NCBI RefSeq assembly: GCF_003952425.1
Contig: NZ_CP034449.1
Coordinates: 5,630,001 to 5,694,000 of the forward strand
Length of the DNA stretch: 64,000 bases
Direction of reading: 5' to 3'
Source: Mesorhizobium sp. M2A.F.Ca.ET.046.03.2.1
GTDB taxonomy: Bacteria; Pseudomonadota; Alphaproteobacteria; Rhizobiales; Rhizobiaceae
In this document: piece by piece, positions 57,531-64,000 of the stretch
Position numbering within the stretch: the first letter of the stretch is position 1
How the letters are laid out: each line of letters starts with the position of its first letter
Position numbers and translations under genes: made by a program
Notes under the pieces: generated by a model
What the model was told of the DNA's origin: nothing
Seen by the model: the letters and a program-made list of their open reading frames with translations, nothing else
The model's database searches: none

Positions 57531-58843
57531 GCGCTCCTCGCAATGGCATGGAAAAAGGTGCCGCTGACATGGCCGCGCCGGTAGCCGGAAGCGCCGAGCG
57601 GGTTGCCCTGGCCGTCGGCAAGATCGGCCAAGGGCTCGTCATTGCCGATGGCCGTCATCTGGGCATAGTGGAATTCGTGGCCGCGGATCAGCGTGCCTTC
57701 CGGCCCCAACGGGCAGGCGGCGCGCAGCCGCGCCTCGCGATAACCGAGATTCATCTTGCGCCTGGCGAAGCTGGTCGAATGGCCAAGCAGGCCGAGCATC
57801 TTATGGCTTGTCCCCTCCGCGTCTTCCAGCTCTTCGCCCAGCACCATGAAGCCGCCGCACTCGCCGTGAACCGGCTTCGTCGCCGCAAAGCGGGCCATTC
57901 CCGCCTGGAATCTCGTCGCGGCCGCCAGCTTGCCGGCATGCAGCTCGGGATAGCCGCCTGGCAGCCAGCAGACATCGCAGTCCGGCGAAGGCCCCTCGTC
58001 GGCAAGCGGCGAGAAAGGCACGATCTCGGCGCCGGTCTTGCGCCAATGCGTGGCGACATGCGGATAGAGGAAGGTGAAGGCGGCATCCTCAGCTAGCGCG
58101 ATGCGCTGCCCGGGCGGCTGCAGCGCGTCACCGAAGTCGCCGGCCGCTGGTTCGAGCGGTTTCGCCAACGCCAAGATGGCATCGATGTCGAGCGACCTTT
58201 CGACCATGTCGGCCAGCCGGTCGAGATGCGCCATCAGGTTCTCGTACTCGCCGGCCTGGACGAGGCCGAGATGCCGTTCCGGCAGGTTCAGCGTCGGATC
58301 GCGCAGTATGGCGCCGACCACAGGCAGGCCGATCGCCTCGATGGCGTCGCCGGACAGCCGCCGGTGGCGTTCGCTGCCGAGCCTATTGAGCACGACGCCG
58401 GCCATGCGCACATCCGGATCGTAGGTCGCGAAACCCTTGGCCACCGCCGCCGCCGTGGTCGACTGTCCGGAAACGTCTAGCACCAAAAGGACGGGCAGGC
58501 CGTAGAGCCGGGCGAGATCGGCGGCCGAGCCTGAGCGGCCTTGCGAGGCGGGGATGCCGTCAAACAGGCCCATGGCGCTTTCGAGGATGATGTATTCGGC
58601 GTCGTCCGCAGCCTGGGCCGCCAGCGCGTTGAGCAGGGCAGGCGACATCGCCCAGCTGTCGAGGTTGACGCCGGAGAGGCCGGTGGCGGCGGTGTGGAAG
58701 CCGGGATCGATATAGTCCGGTCCGGATTTCGCGCCGCGCACTTTCAGGCCGCGCCGGGCGAGCGCGCGCAACAGGCCGATGGTGACGCTGGTCTTGCCCG
58801 AGCCGGAGCGCGGCGCGCCGATGATGATCGCGCGCGCCGTCAT
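57527..58843 (-). CDS. cobB: cobyrinate (hydrogenobyrinate) a,c-diamide synthase
   Basis: Glutamine-dependent amidation of the a and c side chains of hydrogenobyrinate, using ATP. 438 residues: an N-terminal dethiobiotin synthetase-like domain with P-loop GAPRSGSGKTSVTIGLLRAL and GPDYIDPGFH, and a C-terminal class I glutamine amidotransferase domain with the nucleophile Cys in PVHGECGGFMVLGEEL and the His in GHEFHYAQM. ATGA overlaps at both ends with cobA and cobS. Confidence 0.94.
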   Translation of the reverse strand: MTARAIIIGAPRSGSGKTSVTIGLLRALARRGLKVRGAKSGPDYIDPGFHTAATGLSGVNLDSWAMSPALLNALAAQAADDAEYIILESAMGLFDGIPASQGRSGSAADLARLYGLPVLLVLDVSGQSTTAAAVAKGFATYDPDVRMAGVVLNRLGSERHRRLSGDAIEAIGLPVVGAILRDPTLNLPERHLGLVQAGEYENLMAHLDRLADMVERSLDIDAILALAKPLEPAAGDFGDALQPPGQRIALAEDAAFTFLYPHVATHWRKTGAEIVPFSPLADEGPSPDCDVCWLPGGYPELHAGKLAAATRFQAGMARFAATKPVHGECGGFMVLGEELEDAEGTSHKMLGLLGHSTSFARRKMNLGYREARLRAACPLGPEGTLIRGHEFHYAQMTAIGNDEPLADLADGQGNPLGASGYRRGHVSGTFFHAIARSA

Positions 58844-59637
58844 GCGCCGCCCGTCAGTGCCGCGCGCATGGCGACGATGCCGCCGACGACGATCAGCGCC
58901 GGCGAAGCGAGCCCTGCGGCAGCGGCTTCGTCCGCGATGGTGGAGAGCGTGGCTACGACGATTCGTTCCTGCGGTGTGGTCGCCGCGACGATCACCGCGG
59001 CGGGGGTCGTCGGCGCGAGGCCGCCCTCGAGCAGCTTTGCCGCGATCACCGGCAAATTGGCCATGCCCATATAGACGACGACCGGCTGTCCGGTGCGGGC
59101 GATCGCCGCCCAGTCGATATCGTCATCGGTGCCTGCCGCATGGCCGGTCGCCAGGATGACGGCCTTGTTGATGCCGCGCATGGTGGCGGGAATGCCGGTC
59201 GCGGCCAGCGCGCTGAGACCGGAGGTCAGGCCGGAGAGCACCCGGAACGGGATTTTCTCGCCCGCCAACGCCAAGGCCTCTTCGCCGCCACGGCCGAAAA
59301 TGTAGGGATCGCCGCCCTTGAGCCGCACGACGCGGCGGCCATCGCGCGCCAGCCGCACAAGCAGGGCGTTGATGTCGTCCTGCTTCATCGAAGGCTGGCC
59401 GCCGCGTTTTCCGGCGTAGAAGAGTTCGGCGCCCTGGGCGACCGCCACGACGTCGGGCGAGACCAGCGCGTCATAGACGAGCGCGTCGCATTGCCCGAGC
59501 GCCGCCAGCACCTCAAGCGTCAGGCAGCCGGGATCGCCGGGGCCGGCGCCGGCCAGCCAGACATGGCCCGGTTCCAGCTCACGCGGTTTGAAGTTCAGCC
59601 GCGCCAGCGCCTGCTCCACATTTGCCCGTCCGTTCAT
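58840..59637 (-). CDS. cobA: uroporphyrinogen-III C-methyltransferase
   Basis: SAM-dependent methylation of uroporphyrinogen III at C2 and C7 to precorrin-2, the entry to the corrin branch. 265 residues from ATG 59637; a GTG at 59655, overlapping the cobM stop, is an alternative. Motifs: VWLAGAGPGDPGCLTLEVLAAL, VYDALVSPDVV, VRLKGGDPYIFGRGGEEALAL and GIPATMRGINKAVILATGH. It lacks the CysG dehydrogenase/ferrochelatase part. Confidence 0.94.
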   Translation of the reverse strand: MNGRANVEQALARLNFKPRELEPGHVWLAGAGPGDPGCLTLEVLAALGQCDALVYDALVSPDVVAVAQGAELFYAGKRGGQPSMKQDDINALLVRLARDGRRVVRLKGGDPYIFGRGGEEALALAGEKIPFRVLSGLTSGLSALAATGIPATMRGINKAVILATGHAAGTDDDIDWAAIARTGQPVVVYMGMANLPVIAAKLLEGGLAPTTPAAVIVAATTPQERIVVATLSTIADEAAAAGLASPALIVVGGIVAMRAALTGGA

Positions 59638-59651
59638 GTTGGCGCCGCCGT

Positions 59652-60416
59652 TCACAATCCGTCCCGTCCGCGAAAACGCCGCTGGTAGTGGGCGTCGTAG
59701 AGTGAGCTTTCGCCGAAATCCTGCGCGGCGAGCGCGCTGCCGACGAAGATGATCGCCGTGCGCTCCATCGGGTTCTGCGCCAATTGCGCTTCGATGGTGC
59801 CGAGCGTGCCGGTCAGGATGCGCTCGTCCGGCCAGGAGGCACGGAAGACGACCGCGACCGGGCATTCGGCGCCGTAAAGCGGCGTCAAATCGGCGACGAT
59901 GCGGTCGATGGCGTGGATGGCAAGATGTATGGCAAGCGTGGCGCCGGTGCGGCCGAAGCCCGCCAGCGTCTCGCCCGGCGGCATCTTCGAGGCGCGGCCG
60001 GAAACGCGCGTCAGCACCAAGCTTTGCGCGAGCTCGGGAATGGTCAATTCGCGACGAAGTGCTGCCGCTGCTGCCGCGAAGGAAGGCACGCCTGGGGTCA
60101 GCGTGTAGGGGATGCCGTGCTTTTCCAGCCGCCTGATCTGTTCGGCCACCGCGCTCCACACGGAAAGGTCGCCGGAATGCAGGCGCGCGACATCCTGGCC
60201 GGCCTTGTGCGCGGCGACATATTCGGCCTCGATCTCGTCGAGCGACATCGGCGCGGTATCGACCAGTCTCGTGCCGGGCGCGCAATGCGCGAGCAGTTCC
60301 GGCGCGACGATCGAGCCGGCGTGGAGGCAGACCGGGCAGCTGGCCAGCAGCCGAGCGCCGCGCAGGGTGATGAGATCGGCCGCGCCCGGACCGGCGCCGA
60401 TGAAATGGACCGTCAT
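59652..60416 (-). CDS. cobM: precorrin-4 C11-methyltransferase
   Basis: Methylates precorrin-4 at C11. 254 residues from ATG 60416, overlapping the cobE stop by four bases. Motifs: [22 protein letters not shown], the [22 protein letters not shown] loop, [17 protein letters not shown] and [15 protein letters not shown]. Length and motifs fit CobM/CbiF. The frame is open further upstream inside cobE but without coding character. Confidence 0.94.
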   Translation of the reverse strand: MTVHFIGAGPGAADLITLRGARLLASCPVCLHAGSIVAPELLAHCAPGTRLVDTAPMSLDEIEAEYVAAHKAGQDVARLHSGDLSVWSAVAEQIRRLEKHGIPYTLTPGVPSFAAAAAALRRELTIPELAQSLVLTRVSGRASKMPPGETLAGFGRTGATLAIHLAIHAIDRIVADLTPLYGAECPVAVVFRASWPDERILTGTLGTIEAQLAQNPMERTAIIFVGSALAAQDFGESSLYDAHYQRRFRGRDGL

Positions 60417-60799
60417 GGCGCGTCTCCGCTGATGGCGATGGCGCAGGTGACCGGGCCAAGCACGGTGCGAGGCCCGAGCAATCTTGCGCCGGCCCCGGCA
60501 ACGGCGAGGGCGGACGCCTCCGAAACCGACGGCGTGCCGGCGCGGCTCTGCGAGAGATCGCAACGGCTGCGGGCGCCGGGCGAGGCCAGTCGCAGGACCC
60601 GGTCATCGGCAATGACCACCGGCAGGTTGAGCGCGCGGCCTGCGGCGGAAATCGCCGCCTCATCCTTTTTGAGCGGGGCGGTCGCCAGGGCCGAAAGCGC
60701 CGATGTCGCGAGGCCATGCGCTTCAAGCGCCGTCTCGATCGCCGCCAATACTTCTTCGACGCTCACGCCTTTGCGGCTGCCTATGCCCGCGACCATCAT
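60413..60799 (-). CDS. cobE: cobalamin biosynthesis protein CobE (CbiG C-terminal domain)
   Basis: 128 residues from ATG 60799 (a second ATG follows). It corresponds to the C-terminal domain of Cbi[49 protein letters not shown], and the late [18 protein letters not shown]. In the aerobic pathway CobE is needed but its exact reaction is not settled. It sits between cobL and cobM with ATGA overlaps on both sides. The longer open frame upstream (to 61243) is a shadow of cobL. Confidence 0.88.
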   Translation of the reverse strand: MMVAGIGSRKGVSVEEVLAAIETALEAHGLATSALSALATAPLKKDEAAISAAGRALNLPVVIADDRVLRLASPGARSRCDLSQSRAGTPSVSEASALAVAGAGARLLGPRTVLGPVTCAIAISGDAP

Positions 60800-62037
60800 G
60801 GTTTTATCCAGCTCCACTGCGTGACCGGCATGGCCGGACGCCAGGCCTGCATCGAGCCGACCGGCGCCGCGCGCGACAGCGCGATGCGGGTTAGGTCGCC
60901 GCCGCGCCTGTTGTGCTGGTCGAGCAGCAGCGCCTCCATCTCCAGTGTCACGGCATTGGCGACAAGCCGGCCGCCGGAACGGAGCGCCTTGATCGCCTTC
61001 TCCAGCACGCCGGCATCGCTGCCGCCGCCACCGATGAAGATCGCATCCGGCGTTTCGAGCTTGGCGAACGCCTTGGGCGCTGAGCCTTCGACCACGACAA
61101 GGCCGGGCACGCCGCAATGCGTGGCGTTGCGGGCGATGCGCGCGGCGCGTTCGCCGTCGGCCTCGATAGCGATGGCGCGCAGCGAAGGATGGGCCAGCAT
61201 CCATTCGATGCCGATCGAGCCGGAGCCGGCGCCGATGTCCCACAGCAGCTCGCCGCGCTTGGGCGCCAGCGCCGACAGCGTGATGGCGCGGATCTCACGC
61301 TTGGTGATCTGGCCGTCATGCTCGAACAGGTGGTCGGCGAGGCCGACGGTCAAGGGCAGGATGCGCGCATCCGGCGTCGATTCAATTTCAAGCGCCAGCA
61401 CGTTGAGCGGGTTGATGTTTTTGAGATCGAAGGCATCGGCGCGGGAGGCGCGTCGCGTTTCGTCGGGACCACCGAGCGCTTCGAGGACCGTCAGCCGCGA
61501 CGGGCCGAAGCCGAATTCGTCGAGCAGTCCGGCGATGGCCACGGGAGCGTCTGCGTCCGATGTCAGGGCAAGGATGCGCGCGCCGGGTTGGAGCAGGGGG
61601 CGGATCAGGTCGATCGAATGGCCGTGCAGCGAGATGGTCTCGATGTCCTGCAAGGCCCAGCCGAGACGGGAGGCGGCCAGCGATAGAGACGACGGCGCCG
61701 GCAGAACGAGCATCTCATCCGGCTCCACCTTGCGCGCCAGGGTGACGCCGACGCCGTGAAAGAATGGGTCGCCGGACGCGAGCACGCAGACGTCCTTGCC
61801 CGCGAGCGCCAGCACCTCGTGCATTTCGGCATCGAAGGGCGTCGACCAAGGTGTCGCTTTCCCCTTAATCAGGGATGCAACGAGACCAAGATGCCGCTTG
61901 CCGCCGAAGACGAAATCGGCCTGCGCGATGCACTGCTTGGCCTCGTCGCCGAGACCCGCTACACCGTCCTCGCCGATGCCGACGATGGTGAGCCATTTTG
62001 AGGCTGGCTTGGCGGCGCGCGGACCCTTAGCAGGCAT
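60796..62037 (-). CDS. cobL: precorrin-6B C5,15-methyltransferase (decarboxylating)
   Basis: Bifunctional enzyme that methylates C5 and C15 and decarboxylates the C12 side chain. 413 residues: an N-terminal CbiE-like domain (WLTIVGIGEDGVAGL, ASGDPFFHGVGVTL) and a C-terminal CbiT-like SAM domain (REIRAITLSALAPKRGELLWDIGAGSGSIGIEWMLAHP, IFIGGGGSDAGVLEKAIKAL). ATG 62037 is the only start that makes sense. It overlaps the divergent cobK start codon by two bases (CATG), so no separate promoter space exists. Confidence 0.94.
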   Translation of the reverse strand: MPAKGPRAAKPASKWLTIVGIGEDGVAGLGDEAKQCIAQADFVFGGKRHLGLVASLIKGKATPWSTPFDAEMHEVLALAGKDVCVLASGDPFFHGVGVTLARKVEPDEMLVLPAPSSLSLAASRLGWALQDIETISLHGHSIDLIRPLLQPGARILALTSDADAPVAIAGLLDEFGFGPSRLTVLEALGGPDETRRASRADAFDLKNINPLNVLALEIESTPDARILPLTVGLADHLFEHDGQITKREIRAITLSALAPKRGELLWDIGAGSGSIGIEWMLAHPSLRAIAIEADGERAARIARNATHCGVPGLVVVEGSAPKAFAKLETPDAIFIGGGGSDAGVLEKAIKALRSGGRLVANAVTLEMEALLLDQHNRRGGDLTRIALSRAAPVGSMQAWRPAMPVTQWSWIKP

Positions 62038-62806
62038 GATGACCCACCGCATTCTGATCCTCGGCGGAACGACCGAAGCCCGGCAACTCGCGGGAAAGCT
62101 GGCTCGTCGCGCGGATTTCTCGATCACGCTGTCGCTGGCCGGCCGCACCGAAAGTCCGGTCGCGCAAGGCGTGCCGGTGCGTGTCGGCGGCTTTGGCGGC
62201 GCCGACGGACTCGCCGCCTATCTTCGCCAGGAAAAAGTCGATCTGCTGATCGATGCCACGCATCCCTACGCCGCGCGAATCTCTGCCAACGCCGCTGAAG
62301 CGGCGCGGCAAACCGGCGTGCCGATCCTGGCCTTGCGGCGCCCTGGCTGGGAGCCGGGCGCGGGTGATCGCTGGACGCTGGTCGACAGTGCCGCCGAGGC
62401 GGCAAGCGCGCTCGGCAGGGCGCCGCGCCGCGTTTTCCTGGCGATCGGCCGGCAGGAGGCAGGCGTCTTCGAGGCCGCGCCCCAGCACTGTTACCTGATC
62501 CGCAGCGTCGACCCGGTCGAGCCGCAGCTGGCCGTGCCCGATGCGCTCTATCTGCTGGCGCGCGGACCGTTTCCGGAAGTGGAAGAGCGAGCGCTGCTCG
62601 AAAAATACGGGATCGATGCCGTCGTCTCCAAGAACAGCGGCGGCGAGGCGACCTACGGCAAGATCGCCGCCGCGCGGGCGCTCGGCATCGAAGTGGTCAT
62701 GATCCGTCGGCCGCCTCTGCCTGACGTGCCCTCGGCCGAAACCGTCGATGCGCTGGCGGCCAAAGTCGATCATCTTTTCGCGCCCGTTGCCGAACGCGGC
62801 GTGTAG
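62036..62806 (+). CDS. cobK: precorrin-6A reductase
   Basis: NADPH-dependent reduction of precorrin-6A to 6B. 256 residues from ATG 62036, or ATG 62039. Motifs: ILILGGTTEARQLAGKLA nucleotide site, LSLAGRTESPVAQGVPVRVGGFGG, LLIDATHPYAARIS, and VVSKNSGGEATYGKIAAARALGI. It is the only cob gene here on the plus strand, placed between the two minus-strand blocks. Its start overlaps that of cobL and its 3' end overlaps that of cobJ by 37 bp. Confidence 0.94.
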   Translation: MMTHRILILGGTTEARQLAGKLARRADFSITLSLAGRTESPVAQGVPVRVGGFGGADGLAAYLRQEKVDLLIDATHPYAARISANAAEAARQTGVPILALRRPGWEPGAGDRWTLVDSAAEAASALGRAPRRVFLAIGRQEAGVFEAAPQHCYLIRSVDPVEPQLAVPDALYLLARGPFPEVEERALLEKYGIDAVVSKNSGGEATYGKIAAARALGIEVVMIRRPPLPDVPSAETVDALAAKVDHLFAPVAERGV

Positions 62807-63534
62807 ACCAGCGCCGGCTTCTCGCCGCGCCTGATGATGCGGGTCTCGGGGGAGCCGATGATGATGCAGGTCGACATGTCGGCTTTTGCCGCATCGGCGT
62901 CCGCCAGCAAAAACACCTCAATACGCTCGTCCGGCCGGCCGGCGGCGCGGCCGAAGATCACCGGCGTGGTGCCGGGCAGGATCGCCTTCAGGCACTCGAA
63001 GGCTCGGCCGAGCTGCCAGGGGCGGGCCTTGCTGATCGGGTTGTAGAGCGCGATGACGAAGCCTGCTCCGGCAGCCGCCAGCAGGCGCAGCTCGATCAGC
63101 TCCCACGGCTTCAGATTGTCGGAGAGCGAGATGGCACAGAAATCGTGGCCGAGCGGCGCGCCGATGCGGGCTGCGACGGCAAGCATGGCGGTGACGCCGG
63201 GGACGACAGCGAGGTCGATGGCGCGCCATTCGTCGGGACCGGCCTCGATCGCCTCGCAGATGGCCGCGGCCATGGCAAAGACGCCGGGGTCGCCGCCGGA
63301 AACGACGGCGACGCTATGGCCCTCGGCCGCCTTGGCCAGCGCCTCGTTGGAACGGGCGAGCTCCTCGCGGTTGTCGGAGGCGATGCGGGTCTGATCCGGC
63401 CGCAACTCCAGCCGGTCGAGATAGGGCTTGTAGCCGTAGAAGAAGGAAGCCTCGGCGATGGCATTGGCAGCCTGCGGCGTGACCTGGTCGGCGTTGCCGG
63501 GTCCGAGACCGATGACGGTAAGGCGGCCACTCAC
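62770..63534 (-). CDS. cobJ: precorrin-3B C17-methyltransferase
   Basis: Methylates C17 and promotes ring contraction to precorrin-4. 254 residues. Motifs: LTVIGLGPGNADQVTPQAANAI, the central VAVVSGGDPGVFAMAAAICEAI, VVPGVTAMLAVAARIGAPLGHDFCAISLSD and LYNPISKARPWQL. ATGA overlap with cobI. Its 3' end overlaps the convergent cobK end. Confidence 0.94.
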   Translation of the reverse strand: MSGRLTVIGLGPGNADQVTPQAANAIAEASFFYGYKPYLDRLELRPDQTRIASDNREELARSNEALAKAAEGHSVAVVSGGDPGVFAMAAAICEAIEAGPDEWRAIDLAVVPGVTAMLAVAARIGAPLGHDFCAISLSDNLKPWELIELRLLAAAGAGFVIALYNPISKARPWQLGRAFECLKAILPGTTPVIFGRAAGRPDERIEVFLLADADAAKADMSTCIIIGSPETRIIRRGEKPALVYTPRSATGAKR

Positions 63535-64000
63535 GGCTTAGCCCCGGGCCGGGCGGACCAGCCGGCGACCAGCACGATGGCGAAATAGGGCGCCTTGTCG
63601 TCCGGCTTGTCGGCAAGCCGCATCGAGACGCTGCCCGGCATGGTGCCGCGCTCGACATAGACAGCCTTGGCCAGCTTGCCGGTCGCTTCCAGCGCGCGCC
63701 TGATCTTCGGCAGGTTGCGGCCGACTTTCATGATCACCGCGGCATCGGTGTCGGCCAGCCGGCGGGTCAGCTCGAACTCACTCATCGTGCCCGGCAGCAC
63801 GGTCAGCACATCGTCGCCCTGGACGATCGGCAGGCCTGTGGCCGACCAGCAGCCGGACATGGCGGTGATGCCGGGGATGACTTCGGTCGGAAAGCGGTGC
63901 GCCAGGCGCACATGCAGATGCATGTAGGAGCCGTAGAAGAGCGGATCGCCCTCCGACAGCACCGCCACCATCCTGCCGGCGCCGAGATGCTCGGCGACTT
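63531..64000 (-). CDS. cobI: precorrin-2 C20-methyltransferase, 5' part outside window
   Basis: The C-terminal ~155 residues are visible; the frame stays open to the window edge (VAEHLGAGRMVAVLSEGDPLFYGSYMH). Motifs: LSEGDPLFYGSYMHLHVRL, VIPGITAMSGCWSATGLPI and VIMKVGRNLPKIRRAL fit CobI/CbiL. It adds the C20 methyl group to precorrin-2 before CobG/CobJ act. Overlaps the cobJ start by four bases, so cobI-cobJ are one transcription unit entering from the right. Confidence 0.92.
   Translation of the reverse strand, partial: VAEHLGAGRMVAVLSEGDPLFYGSYMHLHVRLAHRFPTEVIPGITAMSGCWSATGLPIVQGDDVLTVLPGTMSEFELTRRLADTDAAVIMKVGRNLPKIRRALEATGKLAKAVYVERGTMPGSVSMRLADKPDDKAPYFAIVLVAGWSARPGAKP

Noticed and set aside
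61000..61243. Long upstream extension of cobE
   Set aside because: The extension reads Arg-rich sequence inside cobL in another frame; CobE proteins are about 130 residues.
55713..64000. Cobalamin riboswitch in the cob cluster
   Set aside because: All gaps between cob genes are under ~30 bp or overlaps, so no riboswitch of ~200 nt fits; any would lie beyond the right edge upstream of cobI. None was seen upstream of cobF either.

Overview
The window reads as chromosome of an alphaproteobacterium of the order Rhizobiales, most like Mesorhizobium or a close Phyllobacteriaceae relative. The basis is the high-GC codon usage, the aerobic (late cobalt insertion) set of cob genes with cobF and cobE, the serB-miaA-ilvIH neighbourhood, tandem kup genes, a BA14K-family protein, and several intergenic palindromes of a kind common in Rhizobiales. 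This is recognition from memory; no database was searched.

Layout. 0-2.4 kb: end of a molybdate importer (modC), a DNA-binding-only ModE homologue behind a ModE-box-like dyad, a 14-unit 8-bp tandem repeat, and cobF. 2.5-8.3 kb: DUF4424 protein, folA, and the membrane-quality block hflK-hflC-DUF2065-degP. 8.3-15.2 kb: acetyltransferase, serB, miaA, a diguanylate cyclase, a HerA-type ATPase, an XRE-cupin regulator and small genes. 15.3-19.2 kb: a flavin monooxygenase behind an excellent sigma-54 promoter, next to its probable AcoR-type activator. 19.4-22.1 kb: ilvB-ilvH behind a branched-chain leader peptide and attenuator. 22.3-28.6 kb: an RND efflux pair and a cobalt-type nitrile hydratase operon with its activator. 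28.7-42.5 kb: RecD-like helicase, pdxJ, two tandem kup genes, several oxidoreductases each paired with an HxlR or MarR regulator and clear operator palindromes, and TetR-ilvC. 42.7-45.0 kb: PilZ, BA14K and an endonuclease/phosphatase-family protein.

45.0-50.8 kb is the accessory part. Three neighbouring genes (NUDIX, ACC deaminase-like, Lrp-like) each carry one small frameshift. Beyond them the 3' end of a MacB-type permease gene occurs twice, as 246-bp direct repeats about 2.7 kb apart. Between the copies sits AT-richer DNA with a tight three-gene operon: a protein with a C-terminal PD-(D/E)XK-nuclease-like motif and two small proteins that are diverged copies of each other. I do not recognise this operon as a named system. 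It is the best candidate here for an undescribed (possibly defensive) module.

50.5-54.8 kb holds the intact MacB/MacA-type exporter operon and a PhzF protein. 54.9-55.7 kb holds tRNA-Lys(CTT), an orphan gene and an AT-rich spacer. 55.7-64 kb is a compact cobalamin cluster: cobL-E-M-A-B-S-T in one direction, cobK opposite with its start codon overlapping that of cobL, then cobJ and cobI running off the edge. cobF lies about 60 kb away at the other end of the window. The cobalt-type nitrile hydratase is a second cobalt-dependent activity in this stretch.
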